From Peptococcaceae bacterium UBA2264 (GTDB taxonomy: Bacteria; Bacillota; Desulfitobacteriia; Desulfitobacteriales; Desulfitobacteriaceae), in contig DDXI01000132.1 of assembly GCA_002347475.1 (NCBI GenBank), forward strand, positions 1 through 21,603: DNA of 21,603 bases, given 5' to 3'. Both the position numbers and the translations under genes were made by a program. This document shows positions 7,645 through 14,813 of this stretch, piece after piece (the stretch's first letter is position 1; the number at the start of each line of letters is the position of its first letter). Under the pieces are notes generated by a model that was not told where the DNA came from, ran no database searches, and saw only the letters and a program-made list of their open reading frames with translations.

Positions 7645-7677
7645 ATTAAAAAAGAGCTGGATTACTCCAGCTCTTTT
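7645..7677 (-). terminator. strong intrinsic terminator of rplS
   Basis: Perfect 12-base arms at 7666-7677 and 7650-7661 (AAAAGAGCTGGA / TCCAGCTCTTTT on the minus strand) surround a 4-base loop and end in a T-run. It starts immediately after the rplS stop codon. Confidence 0.92.
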
Positions 7678-7678
7678 C

Positions 7679-8023
7679 TTAGCGACGACGGTCACGAATC
7701 CGCGCTGCTTTTCCGGACAGACCACGCAAGTAATATAATTTGGCCCGGCGGACAACTCCGCGGCGTGCCACCTCAATCTTGTCGAGCCGAGGTGAGTGGA
7801 GCGGGAAAGTCCGTTCGACCCCAACCCCATATGTTACCCTGCGCACGGTAAAGGTTTCTCGCAAACCCCCGCCTTTGATTTTGATTACTACGCCTTCGTA
7901 AATCTGAACGCGTTCCCTGGCACCCTCAACAACGCGTACGTGAACCCGTACAGTATCTCCAGGCCGAAAATCAGGGAGGTCTTTTCTCATTTGTTCTTCT
8001 TCGATCATTTTAATATAATCCAT
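7679..8023 (-). CDS. rplS: 50S ribosomal protein L19
   Basis: L19 sits at the 30S-50S interface. The 114-residue product has the usual length and family landmarks: PDFRPGDTVRVHVRV at 17-31, RVQIYEGVVI near 38-47, GLRETFTVRRV near 53-63, and the basic C-terminal tail KAARIRDRRR. The ATG start follows a strong AAGGAAGGGGG site. It is 145 bases downstream of the SPOUT methyltransferase stop; this gap carries a possible promoter and could host a leader that controls ribosomal-protein expression, but I did not identify the known L19 leader fold with confidence. Confidence 0.97.
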   Translation of the reverse strand: MDYIKMIEEEQMRKDLPDFRPGDTVRVHVRVVEGARERVQIYEGVVIKIKGGGLRETFTVRRVTYGVGVERTFPLHSPRLDKIEVARRGVVRRAKLYYLRGLSGKAARIRDRRR

Positions 8024-8103
8024 TCAAATTACCCCCTTCCTTGCCAGATGTTCATAAACTATTTTAAACAGTCAGAGGACCATCCTTTATCATAGCAATC
8101 AAT

Positions 8104-8132
8104 ATTCTATCATACCCCGTATCTATGCGCAA
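8104..8132 (-). promoter_or_regulatory. candidate rplS promoter
   Basis: On the minus strand a -10 TAGAAT (8104-8109) lies 17 bases from a poor -35 TTGCGC (8127-8132), inside the 145-bp gap before rplS. The -10 is good but the -35 matches only in the first three bases. rplS is probably also read from upstream. Confidence 0.4.
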
Positions 8133-8168
8133 TAACGATCTTAACTTCGAACAGACCAGGTGATAGGC

Positions 8169-8726
8169 TTAATGCCCGCGTAAACGATCCAAAATGATTG
8201 CCGCTGCCGAACGGACTGAAAGATGATTATAGGCCCCTGGGCCATAGACCGGTTCCAAAATCAGATCTGCCTTTTCCACATCTTCCTGCAAGATCCCCCA
8301 CCCTGTACCAAATAGCAGGAGAAAAGGGGTGTTTTCATTTTCCAGACGCTGCCGCATGGCCGTATAACTGATGGAATTGTCCTGCCTGCGGGCATCGGTC
8401 ACTACACAGAGGGGGTTCATCCCCTGTTCCAGTTTGATATCAGCCAGGACCTCCGGCAGAGTTGCCGCCAGATGTACCAGCGAAAAAGCCTCCTGCCGGT
8501 CCGGATTATACTCCGCTCCGAAACCTTCCTGCCAGAATCCCATTATCCGCTGGGCCAGTTCTCTCTGCGCCTTGGCCGGATGTACCAGATAATAGCCTTT
8601 GACTCTATAAGTAGCCGAACATCTGGCTATATCATGAATATCCAGGTTAGTAATCGATGTTGCCACAATTTCTTTGTTTTTATTGTAAACCGGAGCATGG
8701 ATCAAAACTACGTATAGATCTCCCAT
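8169..8726 (-). CDS. SPOUT-type RNA methyltransferase (PF09936-like)
   Basis: A 185-residue SAM-dependent RNA methyltransferase of the small SPOUT (alpha/beta-knot) class that is often found beside trmD. The N-terminus (LYVVLIHAPVYNK at 4-16) and TSITNLDIHDIARCSATY near 23-40 are family landmarks. The knot region that binds SAM is LLLFGTGWG at 136-144, and PVYGPGAYNHLSVRSAAAI at 159-177 follows. Its RNA target is not known to me. I chose the second of two closely spaced ATGs: AGGAGG is about eight bases from it but would abut the first ATG, six bases upstream. It begins 16 bases after the trmD stop and so belongs to the same transcript. It differs from TrmD in lacking the GHYEG and C-terminal helical domain. 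Confidence 0.85.
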   Translation of the reverse strand: MGDLYVVLIHAPVYNKNKEIVATSITNLDIHDIARCSATYRVKGYYLVHPAKAQRELAQRIMGFWQEGFGAEYNPDRQEAFSLVHLAATLPEVLADIKLEQGMNPLCVVTDARRQDNSISYTAMRQRLENENTPFLLLFGTGWGILQEDVEKADLILEPVYGPGAYNHLSVRSAAAIILDRLRGH

Positions 8727-8742
8727 CCCCATCCCTCCTGTT

Positions 8743-9531
8743 TTAACGCCGCTTCCGGGAAATTGGACGAAGATGTTGCCACTTCTCCCGCCAGACAGCT
8801 ATTTCCCCGTTTTCTTCAGCCAGTTCCTCCAACAAAATAAAATCGCCGGCTTCCAATTGCAGTTTCTCTATTAAATCCGGCCGCCGCAAAAAAGTGCGCC
8901 GCAAGGCCTCTTTACGCCGCCAGCTTTTGATGCGGGCATGATGTCCTGAAAGCAGGATATCCGGCACCCTCTTTCCCTCAAATTCCAGAGGGCGAGTATA
9001 CTGGGGATATTCCAGCAAACCGCCGGAATGGGAATCCTCGAGAGCTGAGGCTGTCTCACCCAATACACCCGGGATAAGCCTGGCCACCGCGTCGGTAATA
9101 ACCATAGCGGCCAGTTCTCCGCCTGTGAGAACATAGTCTCCCAGAGAGATTTCGGCATCAGCCAGGTCCCGGATACGTTCATCAAAACCTTCGTAATGGC
9201 CGCAGATCAGAACAAGCTCGCTGCATTTGCTCCACTCTTCAGCCAGGGATTGGCGAAAAACTTTCCCCTGAGGTGTCAGCAGGATCACTTTACGCTGACC
9301 TCCAGCCTGCGGTAAAGACCGTAAAGCTGCGTAGATCGGCTCGGGTTTCAAAACCATACCGACACCGCCCCCGTAGGGAACATCATCGACAACGTGGTGT
9401 TTGCTCAGGGAAAAATCCCGAAAATTAACAAGCCGGATACTCAGCAAGCCAGCTTGTTGGGCCCGTTTGAGAATACTTTCTCCCAAGGGAGCAAACATTT
9501 CCGGAAATAATGTCAATATCGTAAACTGCAT
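8743..9531 (-). CDS. trmD: tRNA (guanine(37)-N1)-methyltransferase
   Basis: TrmD methylates G37 beside the anticodon of tRNAs with G36 and prevents +1 frameshifting. The 262-residue product has the full deep-trefoil-knot signature: VPYGGGVGMV at 51-60, CGHYEGFDERI at 110-120, LGDYVLTGGE at 130-139, GVLG at 155-158, and the catalytic Asp166 in EDSHSGG, with the C-terminal helical domain containing HHARIKSWRR. The start ATG lies 4 bases after the rimM stop, typical of tight coupling in this operon. Confidence 0.97.
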   Translation of the reverse strand: MQFTILTLFPEMFAPLGESILKRAQQAGLLSIRLVNFRDFSLSKHHVVDDVPYGGGVGMVLKPEPIYAALRSLPQAGGQRKVILLTPQGKVFRQSLAEEWSKCSELVLICGHYEGFDERIRDLADAEISLGDYVLTGGELAAMVITDAVARLIPGVLGETASALEDSHSGGLLEYPQYTRPLEFEGKRVPDILLSGHHARIKSWRRKEALRRTFLRRPDLIEKLQLEAGDFILLEELAEENGEIAVWREKWQHLRPISRKRR

Positions 9532-9535
9532 AATC

Positions 9536-10036
9536 TCAACCTTCCAGAAGTCCCGGCGGAAGAATAACTTCCATGCGTTTTGCGGCTACATCAACTTTCT
9601 TAACAACACTTTTAAGAGCAGGTATACATATTTCTCCCCGGGGACCTTTAACCAGGTAGACGTCATTGGCCCCGGTCTGAATCACCTGAATAAGGGTTCC
9701 CAGGTAAGCCGCTCCTTCAAAAACTTCCATGCCTTCCAGCTCAAAATAATACCAGCCCTCAGCCAAAGGTATTACCTGGGAACGATCTATCCTGACCTCC
9801 CAGCCCTGAAAACAGGCCGCTTCTTCCGCATCAGATATCCCTTCCAGACTGAGAAAAACAAAATCTTTCTGCATACGGGCACTTCTGACTGGAAAGCGTT
9901 TATGGGCAGCACCTTTTACCAGCAGTACTTCATCCAGCTTTCTGAATCTCTCCGGATTATGTGTCAGCGGATAGATTTTCAGTTCTCCTTTCAGCCCATG
10001 AGAACGTAAAACTTCTCCAATCAAAACTTCATCCAA
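9536..10036 (-). CDS. rimM: 16S rRNA processing / 30S maturation factor RimM
   Basis: RimM assists maturation of the 3' (head) domain of the 30S subunit and binds protein S19. The 166-residue product begins with the family motif IGEVLRSHGLKGELKI (6-21) in the N-terminal barrel domain. The C-terminal PRC-barrel begins around WYYFELEGMEVF (about 93-104) and ends with the characteristic VVKKVDVAAKRMEVILPPGLLEG region. The ATG start is preceded by AAGGAGGTG. It stands 4 bases ahead of trmD, the usual partner. Confidence 0.96.
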   Translation of the reverse strand: MDEVLIGEVLRSHGLKGELKIYPLTHNPERFRKLDEVLLVKGAAHKRFPVRSARMQKDFVFLSLEGISDAEEAACFQGWEVRIDRSQVIPLAEGWYYFELEGMEVFEGAAYLGTLIQVIQTGANDVYLVKGPRGEICIPALKSVVKKVDVAAKRMEVILPPGLLEG

Positions 10037-10302
10037 TGTCCGGCACCTCCTTATTCAGAAATCGGCTCTCAGGAGCCAGAGATCAAAAGGGCTTGCTCAG
10101 ATTCAGAACCAGCTACAAAAGTAGGAGGTACCAGGTTCGACGTTATATTTTTGCCCTTGATCCTGAGCACTAAATCCGTCTTAACCTCGCACCTCTTAAT
10201 TTCTGTCTCTATCTGACATCTGTCTTAATCACGACCGCTTGCTTCGGTCTCTGACCTCAGGTTTTTGTCCCCAGACACCTGCCTGATGTCTATATTTTTA
10301 TA
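10037..10302 (-). other. hairpin-rich spacer between khpA and rimM
   Basis: This 266-base gap sits inside an otherwise tight operon, where many Firmicutes carry ylqD. It has no credible reading frame. The minus strand is dominated by short AGAC/GTCAGA-like words and three small hairpins: AGACA...TGTCT near 10275-10295, GACCG...CGGTC near 10235-10251, and GGCTC TCAG GAGCC at 10061-10074. AGGAGGTACC-type words also occur near 10122. No T-run terminator follows any of the hairpins. Confidence 0.5.
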
Positions 10303-10533
10303 TCACTGATCGATGTCTACATGGACCCGCCGACCGTCTTTGACAGCTGCCGCTTTGACCAGCGAACGAATAGCATTTGCTATTTTCCCCTGTTTGCCAA
10401 TAACTTTACCCATATCTCCCGGGGCAACCACTAATTTGATATGCACTGTCTTCTCAGTCTCAGCCAGGGAAACCACAACATCATCAGGATGATCGACTAA
10501 TGATTTAGCTAGGACTTCAACAAGTTCTTTCAC
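10303..10533 (-). CDS. khpA: KH-domain RNA-binding protein KhpA (YlqC)
   Basis: KhpA is a small cytoplasmic KH-domain protein that binds RNA and in several Gram-positives forms a complex with KhpB (Jag). The product is 76 residues, the normal length, with the KH signature GKVIGKQGKIANAIRSLV at 42-59 and the GKQG loop at 46-49. The GTG at 10531-10533 is chosen because GAGGGTGG lies at the right distance and this gives the family's MKELVEVLAKSLVDHP start; an in-frame ATG seven codons upstream would add residues the family lacks. It follows rpsP by 21 bases in one operon. Confidence 0.93.
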   Translation of the reverse strand: MKELVEVLAKSLVDHPDDVVVSLAETEKTVHIKLVVAPGDMGKVIGKQGKIANAIRSLVKAAAVKDGRRVHVDIDQ

Positions 10534-10554
10534 AATACCACCCTCGCAACACAC

Positions 10555-10818
10555 TTAGTTCTTGGAGCGGAACTTGGCTAAGATCCCGGCATGGCGCAAC
10601 AACGACCTCACAGTATCAGATGGTTGAGCTCCATTCCCCAGCCATTTCAAGGCCTTTTCTTCATTTATTTCCAAGACCTCCGGGCTTTTCGTGGGATCAT
10701 AATAACCAATTTCTTCAATGAATCGTCCATCACGGGGGGCACGGGAATCAGCGACAACTACACGGTAAAAAGGATTCTTTTTGGCACCGATACGACGCAA
10801 ACGAATTTTAGTAGACAT
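10555..10818 (-). CDS. rpsP: 30S ribosomal protein S16
   Basis: S16 is an assembly protein of the 30S body. The 87-residue product carries the family start STKIRLRRIGAKKNPFYRVV, the PRDGRFIEEIGYYDP motif at about 29-43, and the conserved C-terminal QPSDTVRSLL. The ATG at 10816-10818 is chosen because AGGAGGTG lies just upstream; the in-frame GTG three codons earlier overlaps that ribosome binding site. Its place between ffh and khpA is standard for Firmicutes. Confidence 0.97.
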   Translation of the reverse strand: MSTKIRLRRIGAKKNPFYRVVVADSRAPRDGRFIEEIGYYDPTKSPEVLEINEEKALKWLGNGAQPSDTVRSLLRHAGILAKFRSKN

Positions 10819-10876
10819 GTATTTCACCTCCTGTCCAGAATATCTTTAACAAAAACAACACTGCAAGCAAACAGAA

Positions 10877-12238
10877 TCAGGCGAAGGGAAAACGAAAATC
10901 CGGTTTTTTCCCTTTAGGACCCTTTTTGACCTTGCCGGGTATTCCGATTCCGCCTGAGCCTGCAAATTGTTTCATCATCTTTTGAAATTGTTCGTATTGT
11001 TTAAGCAGCCGCCCAACCTCCTGAATACTTGTTCCGCTGCCCCTGGAAATACGCCGTTTACGGGAATCCTTGATTAAAGCCGGTTTGCGGCGTTCTTCCG
11101 GAGTCATGGCACGGATAATTGCCTCCACGTGTCCCATATCCTTCTCATCGATTTTCACATCTTTGAGCGATTTTCCCACACCGGGGATCATCTCCAGAAT
11201 TGAATTCAAGGGACCCATCTTCTTTAACTGCTGCATCTGATCCAGGAAATCATCCAGGGTAAACTCCTGTTTTCGGAGTTTCTGCTCCATTTCCTGGGCT
11301 TTTTTATTATCAAAGGCTTCCTGAGCCTTTTCTATCAGGGTTAAGACATCACCCATTCCCAAAATACGGGATGCAATGCGTTCGGGATAAAATGGTTCCA
11401 AAGCATCCAATTTCTCCCCGGTGCCGGCAAATTTGATTGGGCAGCCGGTAACGGCCTTCACCGAAAGAGCAGCTCCGCCCCTGGTATCACCGTCCAGTTT
11501 TGTCAGGATAACACCATCAATACCCAACTGTTCATGGAATGCCTGGGCTACATTTACAGCATCCTGCCCGGTCATAGCATCAACCACCAGCAAGATCTCC
11601 TGTGGTTGGACGCTGGCCTTAATATCCCGCAGTTCAGTCATTAGTTCCTCATTAACATGAAGACGGCCGGCAGTATCGACAATAACGACATCCAAGCCCT
11701 GGGAGTTGGCATAGTCCAGGCTTGCCCGGGCGATCTCTTCCGGCGTGCTGCCGGCAAGAGAAAAAACAGGTGTCTTGGTTTGCTCCCCTAAAACCTGCAG
11801 CTGCTTAATGGCCGCCGGCCGATAAATATCACAGGCTACCAGCAGAGGATGTTTACCCTGTTTTTTGAGCATTACAGCCAGTTTAGCCGCATGCGTCGTT
11901 TTGCCGGCTCCCTGCAGGCCTGCCAGCAAAATGACTGTGGGAGGCTTGGGAGAAATCTGGATTTTACTGGCCTCGCCGCCCATCAGATTTATTATTTCTT
12001 CATGAACTATTTTAACAACATGCTGCCCGGGAGAAAGAGATTCCATAACTTCCTGCCCGATAGCCCTTTCCTTAACCTTAGCTACAAAGTTCTTGACAAC
12101 CCGAAAGTTGACATCTGCTTCCAATAAAGCCAGGCGAACCTCGCGCATAGCCTCATTGACATCAGCTTCAGTCAGCTTGCCTTTTCCTTTCAGTCTTTTG
12201 AAGGTTTCCTGTAGTTTTTCTCCCAGGCCCTGAAACAT
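10877..12238 (-). CDS. ffh: signal recognition particle protein Ffh (SRP54)
   Basis: Ffh is the GTPase subunit of SRP, binds 4.5S/scRNA and signal sequences, and docks with FtsY. From the chosen ATG the product is 453 residues: N domain (1 to about 85), G domain with GLQGAGKTT at 107-115, DTAGRLH, TKLDGDTRGG, and a C-terminal M domain containing the RNA-binding stretch SRKRRISRGSG. The tail is basic (KKGPKGKKPDFRF) and lacks the long Met/Gly-rich end seen in some homologues. The MFQGLGEKLQ start was taken over an ATG six codons upstream because GCGGGG is well placed and it matches the family. Its receptor gene ftsY is also in this window. Confidence 0.97.
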   Translation of the reverse strand: MFQGLGEKLQETFKRLKGKGKLTEADVNEAMREVRLALLEADVNFRVVKNFVAKVKERAIGQEVMESLSPGQHVVKIVHEEIINLMGGEASKIQISPKPPTVILLAGLQGAGKTTHAAKLAVMLKKQGKHPLLVACDIYRPAAIKQLQVLGEQTKTPVFSLAGSTPEEIARASLDYANSQGLDVVIVDTAGRLHVNEELMTELRDIKASVQPQEILLVVDAMTGQDAVNVAQAFHEQLGIDGVILTKLDGDTRGGAALSVKAVTGCPIKFAGTGEKLDALEPFYPERIASRILGMGDVLTLIEKAQEAFDNKKAQEMEQKLRKQEFTLDDFLDQMQQLKKMGPLNSILEMIPGVGKSLKDVKIDEKDMGHVEAIIRAMTPEERRKPALIKDSRKRRISRGSGTSIQEVGRLLKQYEQFQKMMKQFAGSGGIGIPGKVKKGPKGKKPDFRFPFA

Positions 12239-12349
12239 ATCTGTCCCCGCTTTCATAACTCTGATTCACAATGCCTGATTCCAATTGAACATTATGTATC
12301 ACGCAACTAGCAGCTATCCGGTACAAAGTCCTAAGTTCAAGGAACGCAG

Positions 12350-12718
12350 TTATTCTTCAGAAATCCTCAGAATAACTTCATGGATCCTATCCAAAATATG
12401 TTCCAGACTTACTCTGACTGGATCAGCAAAAGCCTCCCTGGTCAGCAACTCTGCTAACAGGTTCTCTATTTCCAGCAAATTATAGCGTTCTGTCCGAAAC
12501 CTTTGCACCAGTCCCAGTTTTTCCTCATAACCCAGGAGGATCTTTTCAGTACGTTTCAACAAATCATGGATTGCTTGTCTGCTTATCCCGGCGAGTTCGG
12601 CTATTTCTGTCAAGGAAAGATCCTGTTGATAGTGAAAATCCCAAACATTCCGCTGCTTTTCCGTAAGCAACGGGCCATAAAAATCCGCTAAGAGAGCCAT
12701 TTCAGCAATCTTTCTCAT
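12350..12718 (-). CDS. ylxM: YlxM family HTH protein, SRP-associated
   Basis: A 122-residue helix-turn-helix protein of the YlxM/p13 family, encoded directly ahead of ffh in most Firmicutes and proposed to modulate SRP. The helix-turn-helix resembles sigma-factor region 4: LTEKQRNVWDFHYQ then LSLTEIAELAGISRQAIHDLLKR (about residues 34-56). The C-terminal part is helical and acidic. An ATG six codons upstream lies inside a perfect 14-bp dyad and has no ribosome binding site, so I take the ATG at 12716-12718, which has AGG and GAGG words upstream and gives the usual MRKIAEMALLADFYG start. The gap to ffh is 111 bases. Confidence 0.9.
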   Translation of the reverse strand: MRKIAEMALLADFYGPLLTEKQRNVWDFHYQQDLSLTEIAELAGISRQAIHDLLKRTEKILLGYEEKLGLVQRFRTERYNLLEIENLLAELLTREAFADPVRVSLEHILDRIHEVILRISEE

Positions 12719-12731
12719 GCCCAGAACCTGC

Positions 12732-12763
12732 CTCATTGTAAAGTATTTTTACTTTACAATGAG
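12732..12763. promoter_or_regulatory. perfect 14-bp dyad at the ylxM-ffh start point
   Basis: Arms 12732-12745 and 12750-12763 (CTCATTGTAAAGTA and its exact complement) surround a 4-base TTTT loop. On the minus strand the dyad begins at the last two bases of the -10 box and covers the start point and early leader. It could be an operator for a dimeric repressor or a hairpin at the 5' end of the mRNA. No T-run follows, so it is not a terminator. Confidence 0.85.
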
Positions 12764-12790
12764 TTTAAACGATTGGCGATGCTTTGTCAA
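12762..12790 (-). promoter_or_regulatory. sigma-A promoter of the ylxM-ffh-rpsP operon
   Basis: A perfect -35 TTGACA (12785-12790) and a -10 TAAACT (12762-12767) are separated by 17 bases on the minus strand, in the gap after the MTA/SAH deaminase stop. The predicted start point near 12755 lies inside the adjacent dyad. Confidence 0.8.
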
Positions 12791-12847
12791 GTTTATGATC
12801 CGTTCTCTGCGAACTAACTGCTCACCTGATACCGGTCCTCTGCCCGC

Positions 12848-14146
12848 TTAGCTCAGCTCCGCAGCTATACGTTTAGCCCTGGTCTCAACCTCAGAACAGA
12901 TCTTCTGCTCATCCAGGGTAAGAAGATTTCTTTCTTCCATAATAATTTTTCCATTGACAATTACGGTCCGGACATCGCCAGCATGAGCCGAATATACTAA
13001 ATGTCCGGGAATGGAAAAACGGGGATAGAAATGCGGCTGATCCAGATTGACACTGATCAAATCGGCTTTATAACCCGGAAGAAGCTGGCCGACCTTGTCC
13101 AGTCCCAATACTTTGGCTCCGCCAACTGTGGCCATTTCCAGAACCTGATAGGCCGGAAGTGCCGTGCACCCAACCTGCAGCTTCTGCAGCAGGGAAGCAG
13201 TACGCATTTCTCCAAACATATCCAGATTATTATTGCTGGAAGCACCGTCCGTACCCAACCCGACAGTAACTCCCTGAGCCAACAAAGCTGGAACTGGAGC
13301 TGTCCCGCTGTTCAGCTTCATATTGCTTTCCGGGTTGTGTGTCACACAGACATTCTTGCGGGCCAGAATTTCCATGTCTTCCGGAGTTAAATAAACACAA
13401 TGGGCTGCTGCAATATGGCCGCCGAAAAGTCCCAGACTATCCAGCCACTGTACAGGAGTTAAACCCTGATATTTCTGAATTATGGCTACTTCATCCCTGG
13501 TTTCAGCCACATGAATATTAATACCCACACCATAATGATCGGCTTCCGCTTTCACCTGTTGCAGAAACTCTCCGGAACAGGTATAGGGAGCATGAGGCCC
13601 AAACATCACTGTAATCCGCTTATCCCCGAGCTGATGAAAGTTTTTAAGCAGTTCAATATTCTCCCGGAAGGCTTGCTGGCCATTGGGAGCATTGCCGATC
13701 ATCCCCCGCGCCAGGACAGCCCTGGTCCCGGCTGCCAGAACCGCCTCGGCAACCTGCTCCATAGCTATATACATATCCAGCATAGCAGTCGTTCCCGAAC
13801 GAATCATTTCGCACAGGCCCAGAGCTGTCCCCCAGTAAATATCCTGAGCCGACATTTTATTTTCAAACGGCCAGATCTTTGTCTCCAGCCAGGGCATCAG
13901 GGGCAGGTCATCCGCATAGCTCCTCAGCAAGGTCATGGCAGCATGGGTATGGGAGTTAATAAGCCCCGGTAAAAAAACATCATTGGGGTAATCCAAAATC
14001 CTGTCAGGAACAAATCCCGCCGGAGCAGAGCCTCTCTCTCCAACAGAAAGAATATTTTCGCCGTCCAGGACAATTTCACCTTCAGGGTAAAAATCACCAA
14101 GTCCGGTCATAGGTAAGACCATGGCCCTTATCAATATCTTTGCCAT
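12848..14146 (-). CDS. mtaD: 5-methylthioadenosine / S-adenosylhomocysteine deaminase
   Basis: A 432-residue metal-dependent amidohydrolase of the MtaD/DadD type, which deaminates methylthioadenosine, S-adenosylhomocysteine and often 5'-deoxyadenosine to the corresponding inosine compounds. Visible metal and catalytic residues are His66 and His68 in LPGLINSHTHAAM, His185 in FGPHAPYTCS, His212 and Glu215 in NIHVAETRDE, His249 in AAHCVYLTPEDM, and Asp300 in LGTDGASSNNNLD. The C-terminal strands (LVYSAHAGDVRTVIVNGK) complete the small beta domain. Its place 10 bases after the aldolase gene and in one run with mtnP and mtnA points to methylthioadenosine/deoxyadenosine salvage rather than to a generic guanine or atrazine-like hydrolase. 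No ahcY lies in the window. Confidence 0.88.
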   Translation of the reverse strand: MAKILIRAMVLPMTGLGDFYPEGEIVLDGENILSVGERGSAPAGFVPDRILDYPNDVFLPGLINSHTHAAMTLLRSYADDLPLMPWLETKIWPFENKMSAQDIYWGTALGLCEMIRSGTTAMLDMYIAMEQVAEAVLAAGTRAVLARGMIGNAPNGQQAFRENIELLKNFHQLGDKRITVMFGPHAPYTCSGEFLQQVKAEADHYGVGINIHVAETRDEVAIIQKYQGLTPVQWLDSLGLFGGHIAAAHCVYLTPEDMEILARKNVCVTHNPESNMKLNSGTAPVPALLAQGVTVGLGTDGASSNNNLDMFGEMRTASLLQKLQVGCTALPAYQVLEMATVGGAKVLGLDKVGQLLPGYKADLISVNLDQPHFYPRFSIPGHLVYSAHAGDVRTVIVNGKIIMEERNLLTLDEQKICSEVETRAKRIAAELS

Positions 14147-14156
14147 ATCTGAAGTC

Positions 14157-14813
14157 TCAGACCTCCTTGCCAGCGCTGCGCTGTCCGTAGTTTTCCAAAT
14201 AGCCCTTTCTCATCTGAGCTATATCCTCGTTGCTTAAAAATACCGGTGTTCCCAATATACGAGAATAGGTGTGGATCTGGGCAGTTTTTTCTACTATCTG
14301 GCAGACCTTAAAGGCTTCAGCCAGGTTCTGCCCCACTCCCACCATGCCATGATTGGCTAAAAGAACGGCATTTTTGGCAGCCAAGGCCTGGGCCACAGCC
14401 TCAGCTAATTCCTGTGTTCCCGGCAAATGATAAGGGGTTACTTCCACTTCTCCGCCGATAATTTGAACCATATCCTCTATAATACCAGGAATAGCCAGCC
14501 TGGCCACAGCATGGGCGCTGGCATAAACTGAATGAGTATGTATAACAGCTGCAATATCCGGACGTTGGGAATATGTATGTAAGTGCATCAGAAATTCTGT
14601 CGAGGGTTTGCGGAAACCTTCCATAATCTGGCCCTGGCGATCGATCAGCACCAGATCTTTTGTTTTCAGGGCAGCATAATTCATGCCGCTGGGGGTGATC
14701 CAGAATCCGGCGCGCCCGGCATCCCGAGCGGAGATATTCCCCCAAGTCCCCACAACCAAACCGCTGGCTGCCAGGTTTTGGCCAACTCGAACTATTTCTT
14801 TCTTCAATCTCAT
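14157..14813 (-). CDS. class II aldolase, probable 5-methylthioribulose-1-P aldolase
   Basis: A 218-residue class II (zinc) aldolase/adducin-family protein. Zinc ligands are His92 and His94 in IHTHSVYASA and His155 in LANHGMVGVG; the catalytic Glu73 lies in PSTEFLMHLH, and GNIS (25-28) with PSG (41-43) forms the phosphate site. By homology alone it could be called fuculose- or ribulose-phosphate aldolase or MtnB dehydratase. It directly follows mtnA with an ATGA overlap and no mtnX/mtnC/mtnD/mtnE/mtnK is present. I therefore infer that it splits 5-methylthioribulose-1-phosphate (and/or 5-deoxyribulose-1-phosphate) into DHAP and methylthioacetaldehyde (or acetaldehyde), the DHAP-shunt aldolase role known as Ald2/DrdA. 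The substrate assignment rests on context. Confidence 0.75.
   Translation of the reverse strand: MRLKKEIVRVGQNLAASGLVVGTWGNISARDAGRAGFWITPSGMNYAALKTKDLVLIDRQGQIMEGFRKPSTEFLMHLHTYSQRPDIAAVIHTHSVYASAHAVARLAIPGIIEDMVQIIGGEVEVTPYHLPGTQELAEAVAQALAAKNAVLLANHGMVGVGQNLAEAFKVCQIVEKTAQIHTYSRILGTPVFLSNEDIAQMRKGYLENYGQRSAGKEV

Noticed and set aside
7531..7830. 99-codon minus-strand frame overlapping rplS
   Set aside because: Different frame across rplS and its terminator; rplS is certain.
7000..7851. 283-codon plus-strand frame
   Set aside because: It is antisense to rbgA and the end of rplS, both unmistakable, and crosses a terminator; no family features.
14157..14813. Annotating the aldolase as MtnB (methylthioribulose-1-P dehydratase) or fuculose-phosphate aldolase
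   Set aside because: The folds are related, but there are no later MtnC/D/X/E genes or fucose genes nearby; the DHAP-shunt aldolase role fits the neighbourhood better.
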